A stretch of DNA of 64,000 nt from Nonomuraea coxensis DSM 45129 (GTDB lineage: Bacteria; Actinomycetota; Actinomycetes; Streptosporangiales; Streptosporangiaceae): the NCBI RefSeq assembly GCF_019397265.1, contig NZ_CP068985.1:4940501-5004500 (forward strand). The letters are read 5' to 3'. Below the pieces are notes generated by a model that saw nothing but the letters and a program-made list of their open reading frames with translations, ran no database searches and was not told the DNA's origin. This document shows, piece by piece, positions 40,389-48,491 of this stretch. The stretch's first letter is position 1, and each line of letters opens with the position of its first letter. The translations under genes were made by a program, and so were the position numbers.

Positions 40389-41059
40389 GTCATGAGCTTC
40401 CTGTAGTGGCCGATGGCCTCCTCCGGCGTGCCGTCGGCGACCACGCGCCCCTCGTCGAGCACGAGCACCCGGTCGAAGCCGGCCAGCAGCGGCAGGTCGT
40501 GGGTGACCACCACCACCTGCTGCGGCAGCTCGCGCAGCAGCTCGGCCACCTGGCGCGAGTGGCGCAGGTCGAGCAGCGTGGTGGGCTCGTCCATGACGAT
40601 CACCTCCGGCTCCAGCACCATCACCGAGCACAGCGCGAGGAGCTGCTTCTGCCCGCCGGACAGGTGATGGGCCGGATGGTCGGCGTGCCCGGCCAGGCCG
40701 TAACGGGCGAGGACCTCGGCGACCCGCCGGTCGGCCTCCTCGCGGGGCAGCCGGTGGCGGCGCAGCGAGAACGCGACGTCCTCGGCCACCGTCGGCATGA
40801 CGATCTGGGCGTCGGGGTCGGTGAACAGGAAGCCGACGGCCCGCCTGATCCGCGCCGCGTGGCGGCGGGTGTCCAGGCCGAGCACGGTGACGGCGCCGGA
40901 CGTCGGCAGCGCCAGGCCGTTGATCAGGCGCGCGAGCGTGCTCTTGCCGGAGCCGTTGGCCCCGACCACGCCGATCCGCCGCTCGCCGAGCGACGCGGTG
41001 ACGCCCCGCAGCACGTCCCGCTCGCCGAGCCGGACCCGCACGTCCGCGAACTCGATCAC
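40385..41059 (-). CDS. bioM: energy-coupling factor ATPase EcfA (BioM)
   Basis: The 224-residue ABC ATPase has Walker A VVGANGSGKSTLARLINGL, the Q-loop in GFLFTDPDAQIVMPTVAEDV (DPDAQI is typical of EcfA), the signature LSGGQKQLLAL, Walker B VIVMDEPTTLLD and the switch His in VTHDL. One ATPase gene is present, as in BioMNY systems, so a homodimer is expected. It starts 12 bp after the thiolase stop. Confidence 0.93.
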   Translation of the reverse strand: MIEFADVRVRLGERDVLRGVTASLGERRIGVVGANGSGKSTLARLINGLALPTSGAVTVLGLDTRRHAARIRRAVGFLFTDPDAQIVMPTVAEDVAFSLRRHRLPREEADRRVAEVLARYGLAGHADHPAHHLSGGQKQLLALCSVMVLEPEVIVMDEPTTLLDLRHSRQVAELLRELPQQVVVVTHDLPLLAGFDRVLVLDEGRVVADGTPEEAIGHYRKLMT

Positions 41060-41071
41060 GCTTGCCTCATC

Positions 41072-42253
41072 TCACACCACCTCGAACAGGGCCGCCACGC
41101 CCATGCCACCGCCGACGGCCGCCGCGGCCAGGCCGAGCGTGCCCGGCGGGGCGCCGCCGCGGACCAGCCGGGTGAACAGCCGGGTCACCACGACCGCGCC
41201 GGTCGCTCCCCACGGATGGCCGAGCGCCAGCGCGCCGCCGCCGGAGCAGACGCGGCCGGCGTCGGCGCCGAGCGGGTCGAGCCCGAGCGCGTCGGTGACG
41301 GCCAGCACCTGGGCGGCGAACGCCTCCACGAGCTCCACCGCCGCCACCTCGTCCATGCCGGCCCCGGCACGCGCCAGCACCCGCCGCACGGCGGCCACCG
41401 GCCCCCAGCCCGGCAGCGCGGGGTCGCAGCCGGTCACGCCCCCGGCCACCAGCCGCAGCCCCGGCCGTCCGGCGCGCAGCCGTTCCGGCACCACGGCCAC
41501 GGCCGCCGCGCCGTCACTGACCGGGGAGGAGTTACCGGCCGTCACTGTACCGGCCGCCACCGGCGTCGCTAGTGCGGCCGTCGCCGTGGGCGGGGTGGTG
41601 AACGCGGCCGGGAGGCGGGCCAGGGACGCCACGCGCAGCGGGCGCGGGCGCTGGTCGTCGTGCCGGCCGCCGATCGGGACGATCTCCTCGGCGAACGCGC
41701 CCGTGTCGCGGGCGGCGAGGGCGGCGGCGTGGCTGCGGGCGGCGTAGGCGTCCTGGCGGGCGCGGGTGACGCCGCGGGCGGCGGCCAGCGCCTCGGCGGC
41801 GGGCCCCATGTCGGGGTCCGGATGGCCGGCCGGCGCGAACGCCGCCCGCCGGTAGGGCTCGCTCTCCCCCCTGCGGGTGCGCAGCGGCGCGGTCGAGGCG
41901 CTCTCGGCCCCGCCCGCGATCACCAGCTCCGCCTCCCCCGCGCGTACGGCCTGCGCCGCCACCAGGATCGCGGCCAGGCCGCTGCCGCACTGCCGGTCGA
42001 CGGTGAGGCCGGGCACCTCGTGCCCGAGCCCGGCCGCCAGCGCCGCCACCCTGGCCACGTTGCCGCCGGGGCCCATGCAGTTGCCGAGCACGACGTCATC
42101 GACGGGAGACCCGCCGAGCCGCGCGTCGCGGGCGACGGCGGCGACGACCGGCGCGGCCAGCAGCTCGACGGTGAGGTCCTTGTAGGCGTGCCCGGCGGTG
42201 CCGATCGGCGTACGGCGGGCCGCCACGACGACGGGCGCGGCGGGATCGGTCAC
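41072..42253 (-). CDS. thiolase-family acetyl-CoA acyltransferase (altered active site)
   Basis: The 393-residue protein has the nucleophile region GLTVDRQCGSGLAAILVAAQ and the His region CSGGGALALGHPWGATGA. The last conserved block, usually C-x-G-G-G-x-G, reads AVGGGMGVA, so the general-base Cys is replaced by Ala, and the Asn before the GHP block is replaced by Ser. It is also short and lacks part of the loop domain. Ordinary thiolysis is therefore doubtful; a modified Claisen or decarboxylating reaction is possible. GTG start overlaps the ligase stop by four bases, within the bioY operon. Confidence 0.88.
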   Translation of the reverse strand: MTDPAAPVVVAARRTPIGTAGHAYKDLTVELLAAPVVAAVARDARLGGSPVDDVVLGNCMGPGGNVARVAALAAGLGHEVPGLTVDRQCGSGLAAILVAAQAVRAGEAELVIAGGAESASTAPLRTRRGESEPYRRAAFAPAGHPDPDMGPAAEALAAARGVTRARQDAYAARSHAAALAARDTGAFAEEIVPIGGRHDDQRPRPLRVASLARLPAAFTTPPTATAALATPVAAGTVTAGNSSPVSDGAAAVAVVPERLRAGRPGLRLVAGGVTGCDPALPGWGPVAAVRRVLARAGAGMDEVAAVELVEAFAAQVLAVTDALGLDPLGADAGRVCSGGGALALGHPWGATGAVVVTRLFTRLVRGGAPPGTLGLAAAAVGGGMGVAALFEVV

Positions 42254-43626
42254 GTCAGCCTCCTGATGCCGGGGTCGCCGTCGGCCAGCCGGGACGCGAC
42301 GAGCGCGCGGGCCGGCTTGCCCGCGCCGGTGCGGGGCAGGCTGGGCACCGCGTACCAGCGGCGGGGCCGCTGCGCCGCGTCCAGCCCGCTCCTCGCCACC
42401 GCCTCCAGCAGCGCCCGGGGCGGCGGCGAGCCGCCGTCGCCCTCGACGACCGCGGTCACCACCGAGCCCAGGGACGGGTGCGGCGAGCCGATCACCACGA
42501 GGTCGCCCACGCCGGGCACCTTGCGCAGCACCTCCTCGACGTCCTCGGGCACGACGGTGGCCCCGCCGGTCTGGATCGCGCCGTCGCCGCGCCCGCGCAG
42601 CCGCAGCGGCTCCCCCGGCCGGTAGGGACGGGCGACGTCGCCGACGGTCATCCAGCCGTCGCCGTCGCGGCGCAGCGGGCCGCTCGCGCCGCGCAGGTAG
42701 CCCTCGGCCAGCCAGGGCGAGCGCGCCCACACCTCCCCCAGGCCGTCCGCGCGCGGCCGGACCTCGATCTCGGTCCCGGGGAACGGGCGCAGCCCCGCAC
42801 CGTCGGCGTCGGCGGCGACGAACGACAGCTCGCTCGCCCCGTAGTAGGCCACCACCCGGATCCCGGCCCGCCCGGCGGCGGCCCGTACGTGGGGGGCGAG
42901 CGCGGCCCCGCCCGCCACGGCGGAGCGCACCGACCCGGGGGCGGCGAGCACGGCGGGCAGCAGGTGCGGCACCAGGTGCACGACCGTGGCCCGGCCGAGG
43001 TGCGCGGCCAGGCCCTCGGGGCCGCGGCCGGCGGGCCAGCGGCCGGGGACGAGCGCGGTCGCGCCGGTCGCCAGGGCGTGCACGGCGGCGAAGGCGTACA
43101 GGGAGGACCACAGCGGTCCCGGCACCAGCACCACGTCGCCGGCGCTCATGCCGGCCAGGTCCGCGAGGTGCCCGAACGAGCCCGTCCAGGAGGCGCGGGT
43201 GCGGACGATCGCGCGGGGGCGGCCGGTGCTGCCGGAGGTGAAGCAGGCCCAGGCGAGGTCGCCGGGCGCGGGAGCGGGGACGATCGCGGGGCCGGGCGCG
43301 GCCGGCGGCGGCTCGTCGAGCAGCAGGTCCGGGGGCGCGGAGGCGAGCATGCGCGCCCAGCGCCGCCGGTCCCAGGCGGGGTCGCCGACGAGCGGGGTGG
43401 CCCCGGCCAGGTCGGCCGCCAGCACGGCGGTCAGCAGCGCGACCGGGTCGGCCAGCCCGATCGCGACGAGCGAGCCCGGCCGTGCGCCCCGGCCGAGCAG
43501 ATGCCGCGCGGCGCCCTGGACGTCGCCGGCGAGCCCGGCGTACGTGAGCTCGCGGCGCGGCCCGCGCAGCGCGACGACGCCGGGCCGGGCGGCGGCGTGC
43601 CGCAGGACGTGTGCTGCTACCGGCAT
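42250..43626 (-). CDS. AMP-dependent acyl-CoA synthetase in the bioY operon
   Basis: The 458-residue adenylating enzyme has a P-loop CFTSGSTGRPRAIVRT (Arg where Lys is usual), YYGASELSFVA (A5), YLRGASGPLRRDGDGWMTVGD (A7), RLRGRGDGAIQTGGATVVPE (A8) and the catalytic Lys in PRTGAGKPARALV (A10). Length and layout recall MenE/small-acid ligases. The start ATG lies eight bases after the bioY stop and the end overlaps the thiolase gene. Between biotin transport genes, activation of biotin, a biotin precursor such as pimelate, or a side-chain acid can be proposed. Confidence 0.9.
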   Translation of the reverse strand: MPVAAHVLRHAAARPGVVALRGPRRELTYAGLAGDVQGAARHLLGRGARPGSLVAIGLADPVALLTAVLAADLAGATPLVGDPAWDRRRWARMLASAPPDLLLDEPPPAAPGPAIVPAPAPGDLAWACFTSGSTGRPRAIVRTRASWTGSFGHLADLAGMSAGDVVLVPGPLWSSLYAFAAVHALATGATALVPGRWPAGRGPEGLAAHLGRATVVHLVPHLLPAVLAAPGSVRSAVAGGAALAPHVRAAAGRAGIRVVAYYGASELSFVAADADGAGLRPFPGTEIEVRPRADGLGEVWARSPWLAEGYLRGASGPLRRDGDGWMTVGDVARPYRPGEPLRLRGRGDGAIQTGGATVVPEDVEEVLRKVPGVGDLVVIGSPHPSLGSVVTAVVEGDGGSPPPRALLEAVARSGLDAAQRPRRWYAVPSLPRTGAGKPARALVASRLADGDPGIRRLT

Positions 43627-43633
43627 GAACCGC

Positions 43634-44242
43634 TCAACGCCCCCAGCCGGACCGGAGCCGCTCGCGGTGCACGGCGGGCACCGCGTCCGGATAGGCCCGC
43701 TGGACGCCACGGGCCACGACCGAGGCCAGCACCGCCTTGATCACGTCGCCGGGCAGGAAGGCGGCGCTGAGCGCCGCGGCCGCCGGCAGCGACGCGCCCG
43801 TGACCAGCGCCTGCACCGGAATGCCGAACAGGTAGATCACGCCGATGCCGCCGGCCAGGCAGGCCACGACGAGCTGGAGCAGGCTCGGGCTGCGGCCGGC
43901 TCGTTCGGTGAGCCAGCCGGTCACGGCCGCGCCGGGCAGCCAGCCGATGAGGAACCCGGCCGAGGGCCCGATGAACGCGCCCAGCCCGCCGCGCCCGCCC
44001 GCGAGCAGCGGCAGCCCGGTCGCCACCAGCGCCAGCAGCACGGCGACGGCCAGCGCGGCCCGCCACGCGCCGAGGATCACCCCGGCCAGCATCACACCCA
44101 TGGTCTGGAGGGTGATCGGGACCAGGTTGCCGAAGACGTTGACCGAGCCCGGCAGCCCGAGCACGGCGATGAGCGCGGCGAACACCGCCACCCTCGCGAG
44201 GTCTCCGGTGGGGAACCGGCGCCACTTGCCTGCTTTCTTCAT
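43634..44242 (-). CDS. bioY: biotin transporter S-component BioY
   Basis: The 202-residue membrane protein has the BioY pattern: NLVPITLQTMGVMLAGVILG (biotin-binding region, PIT-QT), PLLAGGRGGLGAFIGPSAGF (GGxGG loop and LIGP-like turn), GWLPGAAVTGW, and a final amphipathic PGDVIKAVLASVVARGVQRA. It binds biotin and is energised by EcfA/EcfT encoded downstream. It is the first gene of the operon. Confidence 0.93.
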   Translation of the reverse strand: MKKAGKWRRFPTGDLARVAVFAALIAVLGLPGSVNVFGNLVPITLQTMGVMLAGVILGAWRAALAVAVLLALVATGLPLLAGGRGGLGAFIGPSAGFLIGWLPGAAVTGWLTERAGRSPSLLQLVVACLAGGIGVIYLFGIPVQALVTGASLPAAAALSAAFLPGDVIKAVLASVVARGVQRAYPDAVPAVHRERLRSGWGR

Positions 44243-44307
44243 GAAGTCGATCTCACACCAGAACGGCATGCTCCGGTCATGGAGGGTTCCCACAACTTTC
44301 CGGCCGT

Positions 44308-44631
44308 TCATCTGCGATCCGACGATACCTTCCGGCAGCCGGTGGCCTGGAACCGCTCGTCGATCCTGGACTCCCTGGCCTCGACGTCGCGGGCGGGCAG
44401 CGTCTCGTTGGGGACGGCGAAGCCGAGCTCCTCGGGCCCGTCCCCGGCGGACGCCGTCATCGTCATGGTGATGAGGTCCGGGACGAGGTCCTCGGCGTCC
44501 GGGTAGCGCAGGCGGATCCGGTAGGAGGTGACGGTGCCGCCGCTGCGGGCGGCCTTCGCGATGGACAGGGTCCTGGCCAGGGCCTCGACCGGTCGTCCCT
44601 GGGTGGGAGGTTCGCCGATCGGGCGTCAGCG
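44308..44631 (-). pseudogene. possible gene remnant upstream of bioY
   Basis: On the minus strand, a frame of about 105 codons reads IGEPPTQGRPVEALARTLSI, then SYRIRLRYPDAEDLVPDLI and FAVPNETLPARDVEARESRI. It ends at the TGA 44308-44310 and has codon usage like real genes here. It has no start codon after the stop just upstream, and no known family is recognised. It may be the broken 3' part of a gene whose start was lost. Confidence 0.4.
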
Positions 44632-44794
44632 CCAGGACAGGGCGAATCGCCCTATCGGCCGCCTCGTCGGCTTTGTGTAGACATTCGTGCCCATGGTCAC
44701 GATGGCATAACGTAGCGGTATGGCTACTTAAGGTAGTTTCACCAGATAGGGCATGCGGCACGCCCGCCGGGTCCCCCGTGCCGTCGCCCCGGCG
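44632..44794. promoter_or_regulatory. AT-rich promoter/operator region between the beta-propeller gene and the bioY operon
   Basis: This stretch is the least GC-rich of the neighbourhood. It holds CTACTTAAGGTAG (44724-44736), a nearly perfect palindrome, and TTTGTGTAGACATTC upstream of it. It is the likely control region for transcription toward bioY, though about 400 bp from its start. Confidence 0.35.
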
Positions 44795-45790
44795 TCACAG
44801 CCCGCTGACCGCCTCGTGGACGGTCCCGTCCACGGCGTAACCGCGCTCCTGACGGACCGTCCCGGTGCCGGTGTCGATGGCGTACACCTGCACCCGCGTC
44901 CGCTTGAAGCCGAGCTTCCTGATCATGCGCAGGGTGGAGCCGCCCGTCCAGTCGAGCCTGACGTCCGTGTCCACCTCCATGAGCCTCTTCTCGACGGGGT
45001 CCCGCCCCACCTTCTGGCCGGACGCCGGCACCGGGATCGTGGCGGTGACCTCGCGCGTCTCCAGGTCGTACAGGGCGATCGCGGGCCTGCGGCCGGTGGC
45101 GTAGACGGCGACGGTGCGGCCTGCGGCGTCGAGCGCGGCGGTGGCGCCGTTCTCGCCGACCAGCCGGGGCGGGACCACCTCGGCGGTGCGCCTGCCGTCC
45201 AGGTCGTGGACGCGGAGCCTGCCGGGCTGCTCGTCGTACGACCTGGCCAGGATCTGGTCGCCGTCGCCACTGAAGCTCACGACGTCGTCCCTCACCGCCA
45301 CGTCCGGCACCTTGCCGAGGAGGGCTCCGGTGCCGGCGTCGTACACCCGCGCGGGGCTCATGGTGTTGCCGGCCCAGCAGCAGGACACCGCGACGAGGGA
45401 GCCGTCGTACGACATCGTCACCCGGGTGCCGTCGAGCTCGATCCCGGAGGGCCACGCCCTGGCCTTCGACACCCGCGTCCCGCCGCCGAGGTCGCGGATG
45501 ACGAGCCGGGCGTCCTTGGCCCTGACGTACGCGAGGCGGCGCCCGTCGCCGCTGACCGCGACCGCGCCCTCCCACCGGCCCACCCCGGGCAGCGGATGCC
45601 GCTCGCCGCCGGTCGTCCGGTACCACCAGGAGCCGCACCAGGCGGCGTTCCGCGGGTCCTTGGCACAGTCGGAGACGGCGACGTACCGGATCGGCGCGGG
45701 CGTCCCACCCGTGGAGACGGCTCCGCTCGCGCTCCCCGGGACGGCCAGGACGACCGCGCAGCCGGCGAGCGCCGCACGAAGGATCTTCAT
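44795..45790 (-). CDS. secreted WD40-like beta-propeller protein
   Basis: The 331-residue product has a signal peptide (MKILRAALAGCAVVLAVPGS, cleavage near ASG-AV). The mature part holds repeated propeller strands (AVAVSGDGRRLAYVRAKDAR, RVTMSYDGSLVAVSCCWAG, ARVYDAGTGALLGKVPDVAV, LRVHDLDGRRTAEVVPPRLV, AIALYDLETREVTATIPVP). It ends with a blade on RVQVYAIDTGTGTVRQERGY. No catalytic residues are apparent. A protein- or polymer-binding role outside the cell is likely. Two Cys pairs near the N-terminus may form disulphides. Confidence 0.85.
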   Translation of the reverse strand: MKILRAALAGCAVVLAVPGSASGAVSTGGTPAPIRYVAVSDCAKDPRNAAWCGSWWYRTTGGERHPLPGVGRWEGAVAVSGDGRRLAYVRAKDARLVIRDLGGGTRVSKARAWPSGIELDGTRVTMSYDGSLVAVSCCWAGNTMSPARVYDAGTGALLGKVPDVAVRDDVVSFSGDGDQILARSYDEQPGRLRVHDLDGRRTAEVVPPRLVGENGATAALDAAGRTVAVYATGRRPAIALYDLETREVTATIPVPASGQKVGRDPVEKRLMEVDTDVRLDWTGGSTLRMIRKLGFKRTRVQVYAIDTGTGTVRQERGYAVDGTVHEAVSGL

Positions 45791-45841
45791 ACGGGGTTGG
45801 ACCTGGCGCCCCCGGTCAAGGTTGATCGCGATCCGATAACC

Positions 45842-46360
45842 TCACCGGAGGTCCTTGTAGAAGAAGCTGCAGGCGGCCGGGGTGCCGTCCGGGGAGGCGG
45901 CGTAGCCGGGCACGATGCCGTAGCGGGTCCAGCCGCCGGTGAGGTAGACGCGCTCGGCGGTGCTGTCGGTCTCGGTGTCGAGCATGAGCAGGTGGACGCC
46001 GGAGGCGAGCGCGGCCCGCTCGGCGGTGGCGAGCAGCGCGCGGGACAGGCCGCGGCCCCGGGCGTCCCGGTGCACCATCAGCTTGATGATCTCGCCGCGG
46101 TAGCGGGAGTTGGGCTTGCCTGCCATGACGAGGCTGATCGTGCCGGCGACGCCGGAGGCGTCACGGGCCACCCAGACCCGGAGGGTGCCCGAGGCCACGG
46201 CCGGGGCCTGGGCCCGCCACCAGGCGGCGGCCTCCTCCAGCCCGAACGGCGACAGGAAGCCGACGGACGCGCCGTCGTCCACGGCGTCGACGAGCAGAGC
46301 GGCCAGGTCCTTGATCGCGGAGTCGAACTCCTCGGCCGGCAGCGGGTCGATGGCGTACAT
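45842..46360 (-). CDS. GNAT-family N-acetyltransferase
   Basis: The 172-residue enzyme has LRVWVARDASGVAGTISLVM, IIKLMVHRDARGRGLSRALL (acetyl-CoA binding R-x-x-G-x-G/A as ARGRGLSRAL), LASGVHLLMLDTETDS and VYLTGGWTRYGIVPGYA. It lies 35 bp after the XRE-cupin regulator in the same direction, so it should be in that regulator's operon. The acceptor is unknown; a pairing of such acetyltransferases with XRE-cupin repressors suggests amine detoxification. Confidence 0.9.
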   Translation of the reverse strand: MYAIDPLPAEEFDSAIKDLAALLVDAVDDGASVGFLSPFGLEEAAAWWRAQAPAVASGTLRVWVARDASGVAGTISLVMAGKPNSRYRGEIIKLMVHRDARGRGLSRALLATAERAALASGVHLLMLDTETDSTAERVYLTGGWTRYGIVPGYAASPDGTPAACSFFYKDLR

Positions 46361-46395
46361 GCGCGGGATCCTTCCAGCGAGCGCTACAGAGGGGG

Positions 46396-46962
46396 TCAGG
46401 GCAGGACGACGAGGATGACGTAGCGGGCCGGCCCGGGGCCGGGACAGTGGAACCGGGAGGCGCCCCACAGCACGAAGCGCAGGCAGTCACCGGCGGTGAG
46501 GGTGTGCGCGCGGCCGTTCGCGGCGATCTCGACCGTGCCCTCCAGCACCCAGATGTGCTGTTCCAGGCCGGGTACGGGCGGCACGTCGTAGGCGATGTCC
46601 GCGCCGGGCCGCAGCGTTCCCTCCACGACCTCCCCGCGCAGGCCGGGATGCGGCGGCGAGACCGACCGGCGGGCGAAGCCGGACTCCTCGTCCCGCCACA
46701 CCCGCTGCTCCGCCGCGCGCACGAGCAGCGGCGGCTCCGACTCGACCTCGGCCAGCAGGCGCGACAGGGTCCGCTCGTAGACGGCGCAGAGCTTGTTGAG
46801 CAGGGCGGCGGTGGGGCTGATCTCCGCCCGTTCGAGCCGGGACAGGGTGGAACGGCTGACGCCGGTGCGGGCGGCCAGCTCGTCGAGCGGCCATCCGCGC
46901 TCGACGCGCAGCTCCGCCAGCCGTTCCGCGAGCCGGACGTCCAGCTCCTCCGCGCTTCTCAC
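46396..46962 (-). CDS. XRE-family regulator with C-terminal cupin
   Basis: The 188-residue protein has the HTH RLAELRVERGWPLDELAART plus GVSRSTLSRLERAEISPTAA and a cupin (LEQHIWVLEGTVEIAANGRA, LTAGDCLRFVLWG). The GTG at 46962 is preferred to the ATG at 47004. That ATG would place the 31-bp inverted repeat inside the coding region and add residues unlike the family. With the GTG start the repeat overlaps the translation start, consistent with autoregulation. It heads an operon with the GNAT gene. Confidence 0.88.
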   Translation of the reverse strand: MRSAEELDVRLAERLAELRVERGWPLDELAARTGVSRSTLSRLERAEISPTAALLNKLCAVYERTLSRLLAEVESEPPLLVRAAEQRVWRDEESGFARRSVSPPHPGLRGEVVEGTLRPGADIAYDVPPVPGLEQHIWVLEGTVEIAANGRAHTLTAGDCLRFVLWGASRFHCPGPGPARYVILVVLP

Positions 46963-46988
46963 ATCCGGGATGATATCCCAGATGTGAG
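46958..46988. promoter_or_regulatory. 31-bp inverted-repeat operator of the XRE-cupin operon
   Basis: A 14-bp arm starting CTCACATCCGG (46958-46971) pairs with 46975-46988 across a GAT spacer, with one mismatch in 14. It covers the proposed GTG start of the XRE gene. It is the longest near-perfect operator-like repeat in the window. Confidence 0.8.
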
Positions 46989-47008
46989 ACACACGGCGCA
47001 CCATGGGG

Positions 47009-47833
47009 CTAGCCGGCGTTGAGCAGCGGGACGAGCTGCTCCTCCTCGTAGTCGAGGTGCGCCTCCAGCTCCGCCGTCAGCCGCTCGACCTCGGCCAGCA
47101 GCGTGTCCTGGGCCACGTCGTCGGCCGCCAGCAGCGTACGCAGCTCCTCCAGCAGCCGCGCCACGACGGCGTGCTCGGCCCGCAGCCGCTCCAGCGCCGG
47201 CCCCAGCTCCGGATGGCGTCCCTCCATCGCGGGGAACATGTAGTCGTCCTCGCGCGCGTGGTGCACGTGCAGCCCCTGGCAGAGGGTCAGGCAGTTGACC
47301 TTGAGCTGGGCGGCCACGCGCGGGCCCGAGGCGGCGACCTCGGCGCGGATGAGGGCCAGCTCCCGGCGGAAGGCGTCGTGCAGGCTCTTGAGCGCGTCCC
47401 CCATGGGGCCGGCGGGCGGCCCGGGATCGGCGGCGACGAGCGCGACCACCGGCAGGACCCGCCCGGACCTGGTCTCGTAGTCGGCCCATCCGGGGCTCTG
47501 CTCGACGGCGCGGGCGAACAGCCGGTCGCGTTCCTCGCCCGTGAGCACGACCGCCTCGGCCTGGTAGGTGAACGTCCCGTCCTCGACGGTGACGCGCGGG
47601 TCGGCGCGCAGGTTGTGGTACCAGGCGGGGTGGCGGGGCGAGCCGCCCGCCGAGGCGATGACGAGGACGCGGTCGCCGTCGGGCAGGCACGCGACCGGTA
47701 CGGTGTGCGGCGCGCCGCTACGGGCGCCGGTGGTGGTCAGCAGGAGCAGCCTGGCGCCCTCGAAGGGGCCGCCGACCCGGCCGCCGTTGGCGCGGAACTC
47801 GTCGATGATCTGCTGGTTGAAGTCCATGGGCAT
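47009..47833 (-). CDS. deazaflavin (DDN-like) nitroreductase fused to hemerythrin domain
   Basis: The 274-residue protein joins two domains. Residues 1-125 match the deazaflavin-dependent nitroreductase fold (LLLLTTTGARSGAPHTVPVA, HPAWYHNLRADPRVTVEDG). Residues 140-274 form a four-helix hemerythrin HHE domain with iron ligands in LHDAFRRE, GLHVHHAREDDYMFP, RAEHAVVARL and EAHLDYEEEQLVPLL. The first uses F420H2, the second binds a di-iron centre, so a redox or O2/NO-coupled reaction is plausible. Starts at 47833 and 47827 are both in frame. No frameshift or linker stop separates the domains. Confidence 0.88.
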   Translation of the reverse strand: MPMDFNQQIIDEFRANGGRVGGPFEGARLLLLTTTGARSGAPHTVPVACLPDGDRVLVIASAGGSPRHPAWYHNLRADPRVTVEDGTFTYQAEAVVLTGEERDRLFARAVEQSPGWADYETRSGRVLPVVALVAADPGPPAGPMGDALKSLHDAFRRELALIRAEVAASGPRVAAQLKVNCLTLCQGLHVHHAREDDYMFPAMEGRHPELGPALERLRAEHAVVARLLEELRTLLAADDVAQDTLLAEVERLTAELEAHLDYEEEQLVPLLNAG

Positions 47834-48215
47834 GCGTGTTCGTCACTCCGTGAGGGGATGCGTGAGGAGTCGGCGGGCATGGGTGAACCCGCACGGCATG
47901 CCGTCAGAGAGCGGGACGGGCCGACTACACCGTCCGTGGCATGGGGTGACGCGCGGGGATCCGGTGGTCAGGCACGACCGAACGAGTGAGTGTCCACGGC
48001 GTCATCCCCTTTGATCAGGCGCCTCCATGCCGCCGCCGTGCACACCGGCCGGCGTCACGCGACGCGACGGCCATTACACGCGCCCTTGAGGATCTTGTCA
48101 AGCGTCCGCGTACGCCGCCGCCGTCGCGATGATCGCCGGAACGGGGACGTTATGCGAGGCGAGCGGCGGGAAGGGACTTTCCATCCCGGACGAATCCCAT
48201 TGAAGGGACTGTCAT
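47834..48215. other. intergenic region upstream of the small gene at 48216
   Basis: These 382 bases hold no convincing gene. A direct repeat GAAGGGACT occurs at 48168-48176 and 48208-48216 minus a few bases, the second being the ribosome site of the next gene. Promoters for both divergent genes should lie here. Confidence 0.5.
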
Positions 48216-48467
48216 ATGAGCATGCCGCCCTTAGGGACGCATGTCTGGTTCGGCGATGACGACAGCACGTTCTCCATGGACCTGCGCGTCACCGTCGTCG
48301 GCCGGACGCCGGCCGACCTGCGCGCCCGCGCGCTCGACGAGGCCCGCCTCTTCTACGGCGGACGGGCCGAGCACGCGGGCGTGACCGTGCTCAGCGCCGA
48401 CGTGGAGAAGGTGGACGACGGCGGCGAGTACCGCGCGACCGTCGTGTTCCGCCAGGTCACCGGCTGA
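48216..48467 (+). CDS. hypothetical small protein (83 residues)
   Basis: The product (MSMPPLGTHVWFGDDDSTFS, MDLRVTVVGRTPADLRARAL, then ARLFYGGRAEHAGVTVLSAD) is not recognised. It alternates beta strands and a helix like a small dodecin- or ACT-type module, but no family motif is seen. GAAGGG lies 8 bases before the ATG, a strong ribosome site. It stands alone between divergent genes. Confidence 0.75.
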   Translation: MSMPPLGTHVWFGDDDSTFSMDLRVTVVGRTPADLRARALDEARLFYGGRAEHAGVTVLSADVEKVDDGGEYRATVVFRQVTG

Positions 48468-48491
48468 GCCGCGCCCCGCCGGCGGCCGCCC

